Shown here in pieces: positions 23,349 through 34,150 of a stretch of DNA of 64,000 bases. The notes under the pieces were generated by a model. The model saw only the letters and a list, made by a program, of their open reading frames with translations, was not told the origin of the DNA and made no database searches. The DNA is from Takakia lepidozioides (taxonomy: Eukaryota > Streptophyta > Takakiopsida > Takakiales > Takakiaceae): the NCBI GenBank assembly GCA_030704615.1, contig CM060731.1:74442756-74506755 (forward strand). The letters run 5' to 3'. A program made the translations under genes and the position numbers. The first letter of the stretch is position 1. Every line of letters begins with the position of its first letter.

Positions 23349-23906
23349 CAGACATTGGACAGGCCTCCATTGTTTGTAGCAGGTCCTGCAACAGAAAATT
23401 CAAATTTAAAGTGGAAATTAGATGAACCTGATTGAGTAGGTTTTGGTGCCAAGCCATGACTTTCTAGAGATGTAATTGAGACACGCGGAACAAAGAAGAA
23501 CTTTCTCTTCAACTGGAATGCCGAGAAGACGTAACCACTGACCTGTCTAGCACCGACCTGAAATCAGCAGCAAGAAGAGATCGAGTCTCGTGCGCAGCTC
23601 GCCGCCCACTTACGGAGACTTCCTCCACATTCACGCTCAACCCAAGCCGTAACCCAAGCATTATGAAACGTCTCGGCAACAAACCCCTCAAACGAAAAGT
23701 TTCTCTAGAACATTAGCGCCCAAAAAAATTCACATTCCTACTGTCCTGTCATCGAAACCACGGTGGCCGAGATGCAGTGCAGGACGTCGGCGTTCCAACA
23801 TCCGTTTCATCGTGAGCAACAGCACTTCCAAGCAGGTGGGCTCATAAGGCTATCTCAGATTCTTCAAATCAACCAAGACGTTATCCATTCAGTCTTTCGG
23901 ACCCAC

Positions 23907-24881
23907 GTGGGCAGAGATGATTGCAAGGCACTGCTCTCCTGCGCAACGTGGTAGCCCTACCTCTTCCTTGCGGGGGTCTCACATCATGCAGCAGATTGAG
24001 GGGCCAGGCTGTGGAGCAGTGGAAGGCGTCCACCTTGGCCATGACGGACACGGATAGGGGGCCTCACCAGCCTCTAGGAAAACCGAAAAAAGGTATAGAC
24101 GTGTAACTCTTTTCTTTACTTTTTTTAGCTCATTTCGACAGTGTGCATCGGAGTAATCCAGAGCTCCATGTGGTCATTGACCCATCCCAGATCTACCGTC
24201 TTGGGTGAAGTAGTCCAGTAGTAATATCTGAATGCAAGCACCAATCTTGTGCTCCTTCCATCAGTATGTCTTGAAATTCTAAATCTGGAATCTGTTTATG
24301 TTACTTCAGACAATTGCATGAAGAGAGAAGCAAAAGAGGAGAATTATAACTTCCACGGGAAGCCATATGGCCCATGGACCACAGTCAAACAACATAATAC
24401 CAGGCACATGTTAAACCTCCGACGTTGCATGAGGACTAGATTCCCAATCCAACACCATATTGCGCACTTGTCTGTGATGGCAGTGTCTGTCACACCGTCC
24501 TTGGGGGTAGGAGTACAAAGATCTCACCACCCAATCAACTCCCTTGCAGCAGAATTTTCGAACTGATTTCCACTGATGCCCTCCCTCCAGCGGAAGGGTT
24601 CTCTTCAATCTTCCAAACAACATGAGCAAAATATGAGTATGTCTAAAATCCAATTTGGTCTTAATTTTGACACTTCATTGTCAAGGAAAGGGCTGGAGTG
24701 AGAGAGTCCATGCAAATAATCAAAGACACAGGAGATGCATGGAAAGCCAACTCTGACATTGTTGGGTAAGACCTAGTAAATTTGAGCTGCTAAAGATCAA
24801 TAAAGCACTAGCACCCCTCAATGGACATGAGGCAATTGGAAGCCGACAGAGTCCTGATCTTCGTGTAGTCCTTGCATGCAG
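23907..24881. other. Spacer, no firm gene
   Basis: No domain is recognised. Text near 24720 (KDTGDAWK on the plus strand) faintly resembles the end of a PDF motif, as might precede the OSB-like exon that follows, but a stop follows soon after. Confidence 0.3.
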
Positions 24882-24960
24882 GTCAAGCAATGAGCGAAAA
24901 CGACTCTGGCAGGTGTTCTTCTCAGATCCATCAAAGTGGTGGGACAACAGGTTTGATAAG
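24882..24960 (+). pseudogene. Isolated PDF-motif exon, OSB-like organellar ssDNA-binding protein
   Basis: Between an acceptor (GCATGCAG) and a donor (GTGAGC) the frame reads ERKRLWQVFFSDPSKWWDNR and then FDK. LW..FF.DP..WWDNR is the hallmark of the PDF motif that follows the SSB-like domain in plant OSB proteins, which bind single-stranded organelle DNA. I could not find the SSB domain or further PDF motifs nearby, so this is either one exon of a gene whose other exons I cannot see or a leftover exon. Confidence 0.5.
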
Positions 24961-26665
24961 GTGAGCATGTCTTAATTTAATTGGTCAGAGTGCGTCAGGG
25001 AGGCTTGTGACTGAAGCTGGCATGATGATCCTTTGTTCACAGGATTGTCTCCAGTTCCTTATAATGCTCTTCATAATCTTCAAGGTTGTTCCCTATTATT
25101 GGAACGATGTGTGGAGCTGTGGATGGTTGTAGCCTGGTCCACATGAAGCTGTAGTCGAAGCTATGGCTGATCAGCTGCCCACTGTTAGTTTTACAGAAAA
25201 GTGCCCGATCACCAGACTTCAGGCATAAGGACACAAACGAGGTCCTTTGGATTGAGAGTTCAACAAACCCTCCTTGGGTGAAATCAGAGCTACATGCCAT
25301 GGCACAAGGTCAAGCACAATGTGATGATGGTTCTAATGTTGATGTACATCATGGAGCTGCAGGCCAAGAACACAACAGGTATTGTCGTGATGATAATTAA
25401 GTGTTCCATTCAAACAGTTTCTTCCTCCAAGTAGATGGCAGCCCATCGTTTTGTAACTCTGTTGATATATGGCAACAGGCTGTTCTTCTCACTTTCTTTC
25501 ATGTTTTGTGGCTGCTTGATTAAGGTGAAATCAGGCCTTTTTCAAACAACAAAATTCTTAGTAAGAATTCCTGTGTGTGACTCGAGTGTTCATGGAGTAT
25601 TGCCATTGGTTGATCTAGCTGTTATTCTCATTATGGATACTGGCACCTGGTGGACAGGGAAAACTTCCACTTTAAGATGACAGCATGGAGTTGATCTCTG
25701 TACATTTACAATTTCCACATACTAGTGGATTTGATGCTTGTGATACAGAAAATTATCACAAAACAGTGTTTTCTCTAGTTTGCTTGTTGTACCCTCATAA
25801 AGAGTTCCATATGTTGGAGATTATTGTGACATTTTGTCAGGCAAAATTTGCGCAAAGCTTGACGCCGAAGAATAGTGCATTGAACCCTGCAGTCTATCTG
25901 GGGAACATATTTTATATCCTTGTTAAAGTACAGCTGGTTTTCTTTGTGTGTGGTAGTTTGACTTGTGAAACACTTTGTGCCGGGCTGTTTGCCTTTTGAA
26001 GATTTCAGAGCAAGCTACTATCTGGGGTAAAAACCTCAAAGAACCTTCACCTTAACGAAACATGCAGAGAATCCTAACAGATCTTTCCAATCAGTGCCAA
26101 AACTTAGTCGCAAACTTGATTTAATTAAATTACTGCTGAGCTGAAGAGAGAGTCGTGGCAGATGAGGAAGGCTGCAGAGGCTGTGTTAGAGAAAGAGTTG
26201 TTTTGTTTTGAGTTGTTTTCAATGTTCATGGCCCTTGAGAATGAGACTGCAAGTGTGAGCATTAAGTTGCACATGAATTGCACAGCCACAGCAGTATAAT
26301 TAAATGAACCACATAAATGTGTAGAAACAATTCCATCCAGCAGTGTACCACATCTGATACTTCATTTCCATAACCTAGTCTGAGCCAGCACTACTTACTT
26401 TGGCAAGTTTGTGTGGAGATCACTCTCTGTCTGTGTGGGTATTTCATTTCCCTTGACTAGTGATGAGACTCTATATACCCACATGCTCCAGACATCAATA
26501 ATGTACATAGGCAGCAGTCGCTTGGAGTAACACAACAAACACCTTAAATTAAGAATTTTGGTTCAAGAGAAACAATCTCATTTGAAATCATAAAAATCTA
26601 AGTTGTAGAAGCAAAAGATTTGAGTCCCCCAAGAGGCAGATTGAACTGAGGCTGAATGGATGTGA
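24961..26665. other. Intergenic, no gene seen
   Basis: Open frames of 80-105 codons (for example 25685-25999 plus) show no recognisable domain. If the OSB-like exon belongs to a live gene, later exons should lie here, but I do not see them. Confidence 0.35.
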
Positions 26666-27922
26666 TCAGCACCGGGAAATCACAGGCTTGAGCCTAGAGG
26701 GGTCAACGCACACCCAGAGGTCGTTCAGGACAGATTTGGCCAAATCTGAGCGGACATCAATGGAATTCATGGACAGCGAAGTTCGGTACTCCTCTGGAAG
26801 CAGTCGGTAGCTAGGTGTACAGCTCTCGCAATTGGACAGATCAAGTTGGGAGATTCCTTTGAAGGTCGACAGATCACGTTTGCAGATCCCGTTGACCGCA
26901 TCGCCATCTCGTTGCTTTCGCAGCTCGCGCATGCGTAACCTTGCAGATATTCTTGCATGGGGCATCCGCTGCGCCCGCTCTTGACTGTCTTGTTTCCTCT
27001 TCTCAAGCTCATTCCACTCGAGAAACCTCTCAAGGGCAAGTGATTTTGGCGTACTTCTCAATTCTAATTCTTGCATATCGACGCGTAAAATTAATTTCTG
27101 TGGAGTTCTTTCTTCCTCCCCCTTCTTGCCACCATCCGGCTGGCCGTGCGCCACCCCTTTAATCTTCCCTTGCTGCACTTCATGGCCCCGCCCAGAAACT
27201 GGCCGGTACAATTTCTTTCTTCGCACAGCGGGCCCTTGTCCAGCTACGAGATTGAATCCTCTCAGCAGATCAGGATGGCCGCGGAAAAGAGTGCCCACCA
27301 TGTCGTAAACTGTACCACGAGAGATATTCCCCTCCCGAAACTCCTTCAGTATCTTCATAAAGGCCTCGACAGTGTGCACATCCCCTAATGTCGAGCGGAC
27401 CTTGCGAAAGTACTCCAACGCTCTAGTGTTCATCGGCAAATCTTCATGTGCTGCCAGACCGTTGCTCTCTGCTGTCAAAGTCTGATCTGAAATCAGCTCC
27501 GTGTCCTCCACTGCCGCAGCCTGATCTGAAATCAGCTCCTTGTCTTCCTTTGTCAAAGCCTGATCTGAAATCAGATCCCTGTCCTCGGACGACAAAGCTT
27601 GATGTGCATTCGCCTTCTGGTCCTCCAACGGCAAAGGCATCCTAAAACCATGGGGAAGAAAGGCATCGAATTTCTGTATGAGCTCTGGGTGTCCCTTGAG
27701 AAGCTCCAACACCCTCGCCATCAACTCTTGAACATTCCATTTCTCTGCTCTGTACTCCCCCAGTACCTGCACAAACTCGTTGAACTTCTCCGAGTCATTG
27801 AATTGAATCCTGACTGCGTTGAGATAAAGCATGCAACGCCCGACCGTGGGCATATCTGGGTGTGCATCATGCGCAGGAAGATCAGCAGAGAAAGCACCAG
27901 CTCCTGCCATGCTCCCCTCCAT
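26666..27922 (-). CDS. Truncated, intronless SIN3-like protein with two PAH domains
   Basis: One open frame of 418 residues. PAH1 spans about residues 25-98 (LNAVRIQFNDSEKFNEFVQV, LLKGHPELIQKF, LPHGF) and PAH2 about 164-226 (LEYFRKVRSTLG, VYDMVGTLFRGHPDLL). At 358-391 it reads LDLSNCESCTPSYRLLPEEY and then SVLNDLW, the beginning of the SIN3 HDAC-interacting region, and it stops 16 residues later. Full SIN3-like proteins are usually over 1,000 residues with many introns; they scaffold histone deacetylase complexes in the nucleus. Here the paired amphipathic helices could still bind repressors while most of the HDAC-binding part is missing. A decoy role or a retrocopy origin is inference. Residues 109-150 are a 13-residue repeat. 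A TATA-like box lies 40-50 bp upstream. Confidence 0.8.
   Translation of the reverse strand: MEGSMAGAGAFSADLPAHDAHPDMPTVGRCMLYLNAVRIQFNDSEKFNEFVQVLGEYRAEKWNVQELMARVLELLKGHPELIQKFDAFLPHGFRMPLPLEDQKANAHQALSSEDRDLISDQALTKEDKELISDQAAAVEDTELISDQTLTAESNGLAAHEDLPMNTRALEYFRKVRSTLGDVHTVEAFMKILKEFREGNISRGTVYDMVGTLFRGHPDLLRGFNLVAGQGPAVRRKKLYRPVSGRGHEVQQGKIKGVAHGQPDGGKKGEEERTPQKLILRVDMQELELRSTPKSLALERFLEWNELEKRKQDSQERAQRMPHARISARLRMRELRKQRDGDAVNGICKRDLSTFKGISQLDLSNCESCTPSYRLLPEEYRTSLSMNSIDVRSDLAKSVLNDLWVCVDPSRLKPVISRC
27473..27598 (-). repeat. 39-bp coding tandem repeat in the SIN3-like gene
   Basis: Three clear units and a decayed fourth encode ALSSEDRDLISDQ, ALTKEDKELISDQ and AAAVEDTELISDQ between PAH1 and PAH2. 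The DNA core GCCTGATCTGAAATCAG(C/A)TCC is itself partly palindromic (CTGATCTGAAATCAG). Confidence 0.85.
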
Positions 27923-27957
27923 CGTCTCTCCCCAACACTACTAGACTTTTTCCTATA

Positions 27958-28235
27958 GTAAGTATATATAGGTCTTCCCACCAAAAGGCTTTCATTTCAT
28001 CCAAGAAAACCCGCTTCTTCATTCATTCATACTACAGCTGCAATCTCTCTCTCCACGTACACAGTAACTATATATATAAGGCTTTCATTTCATTCAAGAA
28101 AACCCGCTTCTAAATTGATTCATACTACAGCTGCAATCTCTCTTTCCACACACAGTATGTATATATAGGCAAGAAACCCGCTTAGAAAACCCGCTTCTAA
28201 ATTCATCCATACTACAGCTGCAATCTGTCTGCCTT
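27958..28235. repeat. Triplicated TATA-containing upstream repeat
   Basis: Three units start near 27958, 28063 and 28154. Each begins AGTA(A/T)(G/C)TATATATA and contains AGAAAACCCGCTTCT and CATACTACAGCTGCAATCT. Unit lengths are about 105, 91 and 82 bp. They lie directly upstream of the SIN3-like start, so each could supply a TATA box. Confidence 0.8.
27961..27972 (-). promoter_or_regulatory. TATA-like box of the SIN3-like gene
   Basis: The reverse strand reads CCTATATATACT about 40-50 bp before the ATG at 27922, so the 5' leader would be short. The box is the proximal member of three repeated copies (see 27958-28235). Confidence 0.45.
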
Positions 28236-30263
28236 TGCTCACAAGTCTGGGCAGTGGATTCAGAGAAGTACCGTGCGCCCCACACTCCGGTTGAGTTGGA
28301 TACGAAGGTAGCTGCAGTGCTGGAATCAAAGATCTTCTCTATTGCGACTACAAGCGCTTCAATCAATCAACACTACTCATCACCAGATCGGTCTAACCAT
28401 AGCAACCACTCCTCAAATTATGGGCTGAATTGCTTGTATGGAGATCCGTATACACAAGTTCTGCTCTAATACAGATTATAGAAAAACAGCATCTGCAGAA
28501 TTCATGGTTTCAATTTGAGACACTACACTAGCTGACACTATCTATTTTCATGGATGCATTTTGATGGATAATTCTTGTTGGATGTACGTGCGACTGCCCT
28601 TTCATCGGCACTGCTCTTGGATTATGAGACTCCACACTTCACCAGAACCACCAGAACGCAAACCCCGTCGCTTTTGGCTGCAGGGCATGAGATCGATGCT
28701 GTCGTTGAAGGAGCAGTAGAAGTAGCTAGGTGTTCCAATCTAGTTTAAGCTACTCCAGGAAATTCTTTCTTGTACATGATTAGGCAATGCTCACTTTTAC
28801 AATAACATCATACGACAAATTATGTCACTGTCTCTGCCCCCACCATTGCTGAACAACTTTGACGGCTTCAAATGATAATCCATAGATTTCATGCTTTGAC
28901 AAGTTGACAAGTTTCCAATGCAGCCCACTTAGAGCAGAGGATAGAAAAAGCTTCCTATCAAGAGCATGGACAGCCATCTCTCAAGTCTCTTGGGCAAAAA
29001 GAGCTTGGAGAGGACCTAAGCTCAGGGAGTAGTGCACGCCACAGCCATGTCCACTATAAAGGTACCTTCAACAATCCAACAACTGAAGCTAAAGGACATT
29101 GTCTTAGAGTTGTGTCACTCCAAGCAACAAAAGGGAATTTAGAATCCACCAAATGTTCAAAAACAATATCTAATATCTATTTTTCTAATATTGATTTCTT
29201 TCATGAAGTTCAATAAACTCGATAGACTGTTGTGAAATCTAGCGCTTTCCAACAAATGCTTTGAGACCAAACAACATTTCTGGCATGTCAGCCTATAATG
29301 AGGATGATACAATGAAGCATAAGGTTTTAACACAAAACCCTTGCTCTGAGTTAAAAGATTACCTATTGGACGCGACGAGTATAACATTATGCTATCCTCT
29401 TTATCCTACCACCAGCACTCAAGCAAATATTTGTTATTATATTCAAAGCCATCTAGAAATGAATGGAGAGCCATTACGCACTAAAAGGGCGACGTCAGAT
29501 GGGATATGGAGTCCTGTGATAAGGTGGGTTAGGCTCAAGAATCGCTCACCTGAAAATGCTTCAGTATCTAGCACGAGTGATCAATGCAAAATATTTTCCT
29601 CTAAGTGTCTATTGACAAGTATATAGTTCAACTTCTCCACTCACAGTGCAAAGTGTTTATCTTAAACTATTTATATCTAATTGCCTTCCGTTATTCTTTG
29701 CATGTATTGTCATCCATGCTCAATTTGTAACTTGATACTGTTCTATATGCAATTCCAAGTGCTTTTTTCCAAACTAGTAGGATACATCTTTTGGGAATGG
29801 CTTAGTTTTGAAAGGTACCTAAGACTTTAATTTGCAAGTTGAATAAAATTTTTGCCCTTCGAATGGAAAGGCTGTAATTTTGGCAGCCATCCGACATGCA
29901 TGTAACATAATTTTTTTTTTTAATACAGTACACATGAAATGGAAATCTTTTCACATTACACATATGTATAAATACATGCCAATTTCCACATAGGCCTCGT
30001 CTTTTTAAGCTTCAGTTCTAGAAAGACAAGTAGTTGGTCCTTGCTGAAAATAACTGCATCTGGTTCCTACCAGAAGCTGAGCTTAGACGATGATTGCAAA
30101 GCAGTGGGCCCTTTTGCGAACTTGCACACAAATTTGTATTCCTTCGCACCTGCTGATGGCGACATATCAGCATCCAAAAACCGTTGAATGTAATATGCTT
30201 TGTTGGTCACTATGGCAGACCCCAAGCAAATAAGTGCATTGTCCGTGATACTCACTGTATTCA
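28236..30263. other. Intergenic, no gene seen
   Basis: AT-rich spacer. A 121-codon plus-strand open frame (29261-29626) shows no recognised domain. A T-run lies near 29910. Confidence 0.4.
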
Positions 30264-30988
30264 CCATAATCAAACAAGGAGTCCAAAGCCATGGATGGAA
30301 CAAACCCTTATTATCCAAACAAAGCGAAAAAAAAAACATATAATTTCAAATAAAACCCCATATACCTGTTAGAGGTACCAATAAGGTTAAGACTGTAACA
30401 GAGTAGTTGTACTGTCCACCAGTCGCAATAACATCAACGACGTCTAAATATTCAACATCGTAACCATCGAGTTTGCAAAGCAACCAGGTTTGTGTGTCTC
30501 CTTTAAAAAGCAGATCACTATTTCAAAGACTCTTAAACCTCTTTTTGCGAGTCAGATATTATCTTTGTCGAAAACCATTATTTTGATGTCCACCATCAAC
30601 GAAGCCGTTGAAAGATCAATTCGGATCACGATGCCATCTTTGTCCAAAACCGTTACTTTGATGTCTGCCATTAATGAAATAACAATTTTCGATAAAAATG
30701 ATACGTGCAAAAGGAGGTCTAAAAGTGTCTTCGAAAGAGTGACTTGCTCTTTACTTTGAAGGAGACACACGGACTTGGTTGCCTCGCAGACTCCGATGGT
30801 TAAGATGTTGAATATTCAGACGTCGTTGACGTTATTGCGGCTGGCAAAAAGTACATCTACTCCGCTATAGCCCCATCCTTATCGGCACCTCTGGCAAGTA
30901 TGAGCTTTGCACTTGAAAAGATCTGTTTACCTTATTCGCTTGTTTGGATAGTAAGGGTTTGTTTCATCCATGGCTTCAGACTCCTTGC
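30264..30988. repeat. Large inverted repeat of a coding-like segment
   Basis: The left arm (30264 to about 30595) and right arm (about 30650-30988) are reverse complements with roughly 75-80% identity by eye, around a centre near 30620. Matched landmarks: GGGTTTGTTCCATCCATGG, CAATAACATCAACGACGTCT, GTGTGTCTCC and TCTTTGTCGAAAACC. Both arms read outward with the same peptide style (DGYDVEYLDVVDVIA on the minus strand from the left arm and a diverged DVEYSDVVDVIA on the plus strand from the right arm). Family not recognised. The right arm ends where duplication copy B begins. Confidence 0.7.
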
Positions 30989-31097
30989 TTTGTAAAAATT
31001 GCAAGGAGTGATTGTAAAGTTCCAAACACTCAAATCTCTTGGAGCCTTGTTCGCCTCGCACATGTGTCAAGTTGATCACCAGCTGTAGTAGATCCAA

Positions 31098-31175
31098 AGG
31101 TAGGCCCTGGTGTTTGTTCACTTTCACCTGACAGAGAGGAGCACCAGTGCAACTTCATCACAACTAGACTCACAA
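31098..31175. repeat. Locally inverted piece within duplication copy B
   Basis: CCTGGTGTTTGTTCACTTTCACCTGAC..GAGGAGCACCAGTGCAACTTCATCACAACTAGACTCACAAGC, given here only by its landmarks (CTGGTGTTTGTTCACTTTCA, GAGCACCAGTGCAACT), is the reverse complement of about 20350-20430 in copy A, while sequence on both sides is in direct orientation. Confidence 0.75.
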
Positions 31176-31925
31176 GCTAGCTCACAAAGAGGATCCACTA
31201 AAGAAGCAGTTTGCTGCCATTTGGATCTTTGAGATGTCTTTATTTGCCACATTGTACAGAATAAATGCCTAATGCCTATATATGCCTTACTTGTATGAAT
31301 GGATGAGGCGATGCAACAAGGCGATCAATGAGAAGTTGCCATCTCTGAAGCCCTGGCTTCACAAAGAGGCCTCAAAGAGCAGTTGGAAGAATCAATGGTC
31401 TACAAGTGCAGCTGTAGGTCAAATATGAGCAAACCTGAGACTTCGAAGCCAGTGTGCAAGCAGACATTGCCAGATTCAAATGTGTGGTGTACAAGCCACG
31501 AGCCAAAGAACGACTTCTAATAGCAGACAGATGGAAGAGTTCTTTTCTGAGCCATTATCATATTACACCTGACTTGGAGATTGTTATCTTGCTGATGTGC
31601 CAACCTCTCGTATCCGATAGACAGATCGGGGCTGTGATTCAAAGTAAGTCCTCACACATACCTCTGCTAGCAGCCCCAAGAAAACCAGCTGCAGGCCAAG
31701 TCAATGCCACAAAATCTGGTCAGATTCCAATAAGTGGATAGATGATGCAGCACCCGTTGCCCATTCCCTGTCAACATTGGACATACCCTTGTGCACAGTT
31801 CCTGCACAATACTAAGTCCTCCTCGAGCCGGTTGTGTGGTTTCAGCCCACTGATGAGATAGAGAGAAAAAACAATCTCCATGACATCCATGGAAGGACCT
31901 GAGGGGAATGGGTCAAAGAAAGGAT

Positions 31926-31927
<2 letters not shown>

Positions 31928-31961
<34 letters not shown>
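31928..31961. repeat. (GA)n microsatellite
   Basis: Pure GA run of about 17 units, expanded relative to the interrupted tract at the equivalent place in duplication copy A. Confidence 0.9.
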
Positions 31962-31965
<4 letters not shown>

Positions 31966-32011
31966 CTACTGCAGGTATGTACATGAGTAGATAATCTTAA
32001 TCGAAGCTCAC

Positions 32012-34150
32012 TCACGCTAAAAGGAGACGGTCAGAAATAGGCTGACCAAACCAACCAGGATTGTATTGCACTTGTAGACCCATAACAAGGAGCTCAGCAC
32101 AGAGGACATAGCTTGGAGTTGCATTGGAAAGGGCCATTCCATAGCCCCAAGTCCGGGCTGCAGTTATCGGTGACCAGCTTGCAAAGACACCTGCAAAGAA
32201 GGATCCAATAGTACAGAGGGCTCCCAGAAAACCCATCAGGCGCATGGGCCGGTCCCTGAATTGAATCCAGAAACACAGCATTGTCAGGTCTGTTCCTCTG
32301 TGACAGTAGTGCCTTGCAAGACTGCGAAAACAACATAACCGACAATAACTGGACCAGCTTGAAAAGGTCCATAGCTAAAGCAGGCACCACAGAACTAGAA
32401 TGACCAGCACAGAACTGGTAATATTGACCAACTGCTGGGAGAGGTTAAAGTCAACACACCTGGATCTCTGAAATGGCAGCCCCCTCCATGGCCGCAAGGG
32501 CAGGAATGATGCGATGCATTTCTCCATATAAGCGAAGATTTGATACCAGTGATGCTCGGTAGGCTTTCAGGCTGCAGCCATAGTCATGTAGTTCAACCTG
32601 CATCCATCTCACTCCCATTGGATTTGTTATCGTATAACCATTGCTTATGAACTTCAAATCAAGACAGGGGTTGTGATAGAAGTGGTTGGGATTACAAATA
32701 GACCATGAAATGTTTGAAATTCCACACTCCAAACCTAGGGGGAGAATGAACAGTGAATCCATCTCATAGCCACGACAATATCCTGCTATTTATGTGATAG
32801 TTGGAAAAATGAGGTGGTTGAATATTCCCAACAAAGAATATAGGCCATGGCTACTAGTTTTAGCAACTGTGGAGCTTGAAGGCAAAAGAGTTCTTGGGGA
32901 CATCAGGTGGGGAAAAGGGTTGGTCAACTTGCCTATCAGCCAATTCACAACACTCGACGGAAAGTTTCTTGTGAGAAAATTGTCTTTCTGGTCACGGCGC
33001 CATCCACACACCAAATCACAGCCTCCATCTTCCCTAACCATGGTCCGGGAGTTTAGGGATGTCCTCTGCATCATTCTGCAAGTCCCCATCCAATGTCACC
33101 AGAATTTCGCCAGCTGCAAAGTCGAATCCTGCAGCCATTGCCGCTGTTTGACCGAAGTTTTTGCGAAAGATCTCATATCCTCCCTCTCAGCTGCCATGGC
33201 CTTCAGCAGTTGTGTGCTTCCTGGGTTCAGAACTACAAGAAATTGATAATTATTCTAGTGACATGAAAAGTGACAAACTCTTCACCAGTTTGACATTCTG
33301 TGAACAGTAGTAAGGGGCTCCATGTGTGGGGATTGCTCATCAGCAGGTGAGAGTGCTTTGACAAGCTAACATAGGTCAGTGATTCTGACTGAAGACAACC
33401 AGTATTCTTTAAGTTACCATTTAGGGCACACCGCATTTCTCAACCTACAGAGGTGGCACAAAAGTTTTCATTTTTCCAACAACTACAAAGCTGCTACTAT
33501 TGTGGAGTCAGCTAAAATACCTGCAAATCTGAACCCTTCAACCGCCATCAATCAGACAAGAGAGTCCTACATGCTTAAAAAAAGCATACACTGCTTAAAC
33601 CCTACCCTGAGTCGACAAGCCATTTTTAAATAAACTATTGCATGCCCAGAAAATTCACACTACCGGACACAAGGGCTGCCTAAAGAGAAGAACAATCAAA
33701 CAAATTTATACTTCGATTGGTGCAAGTGAAATTAGGGTTTCAAACTACTGAGTATTCAGAAACGAGACCTATCCTGGAGCTTCTTATGAAACAAGACGGT
33801 TTTTACTACTGAAGAGGACCTTACCGTCAGTTGATCCGTCGTCAATGCAAATGATCCTCCCCGCCTGCGCATCACAGCTCTCACTCTTTCCACCAGGATC
33901 CCTATGGAGGATACTTCATTATATACTGGAATAATGACAGAAACAGGCATTGGCTCTTTAACCGGTAAAGGTGACGACATCGCTCCAAGCGTGTGAAACG
34001 TGCGATACGTTCTTGTGAGAACAGAAAGGTGTTTCCTCCCACAGTCGACCATTCGAAATAGGGGATGGCACTGATAAATATTGTGCAGCTGTAAACCTGC
34101 GGCTCTCCTTGCTGGTTCGGGTAGACGACTTTCCTCTGCTTTGAGACACC
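32012..34150 (-). pseudogene. Family 2 glycosyltransferase pseudogene (copy B)
   Basis: All four exons of the intact gene can be traced but are broken. Exon 1 lacks about 10 bp before DDGS and more in the transit region. Exon 2 lacks 43 bp and 7 bp, plus its 3' splice-donor neighbourhood (14 bp). Exon 4 has lost about 110 bp at its 5' side with the acceptor. Exon 3 (VELHDYGCSLKAYR) stays open. Deletions are mostly not multiples of three, so the copy cannot make the enzyme. The antisense open frame at 34278-34847 is a by-product, not a gene. Confidence 0.9.

Larger units (their letters stand above)
20052..23906. repeat. Segmental duplication, copy A (holds the intact glycosyltransferase gene)
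   Basis: The sequence from CTTTGTAGAAACTGC to CAGTCTTTCGGACCCAC matches 30989-34717 in the same orientation, introns and flanks included. It is therefore a DNA-level duplication, not a retrocopy. The similarity ends sharply after GGACCCAC in both copies. Copy B has many deletions and a locally inverted piece. Confidence 0.85.

Noticed and set aside
25435-25999. Consecutive plus-strand open frames after the OSB-like exon
   Set aside because: No PDF or SSB motif and no plausible splice link, so not annotated as exons.
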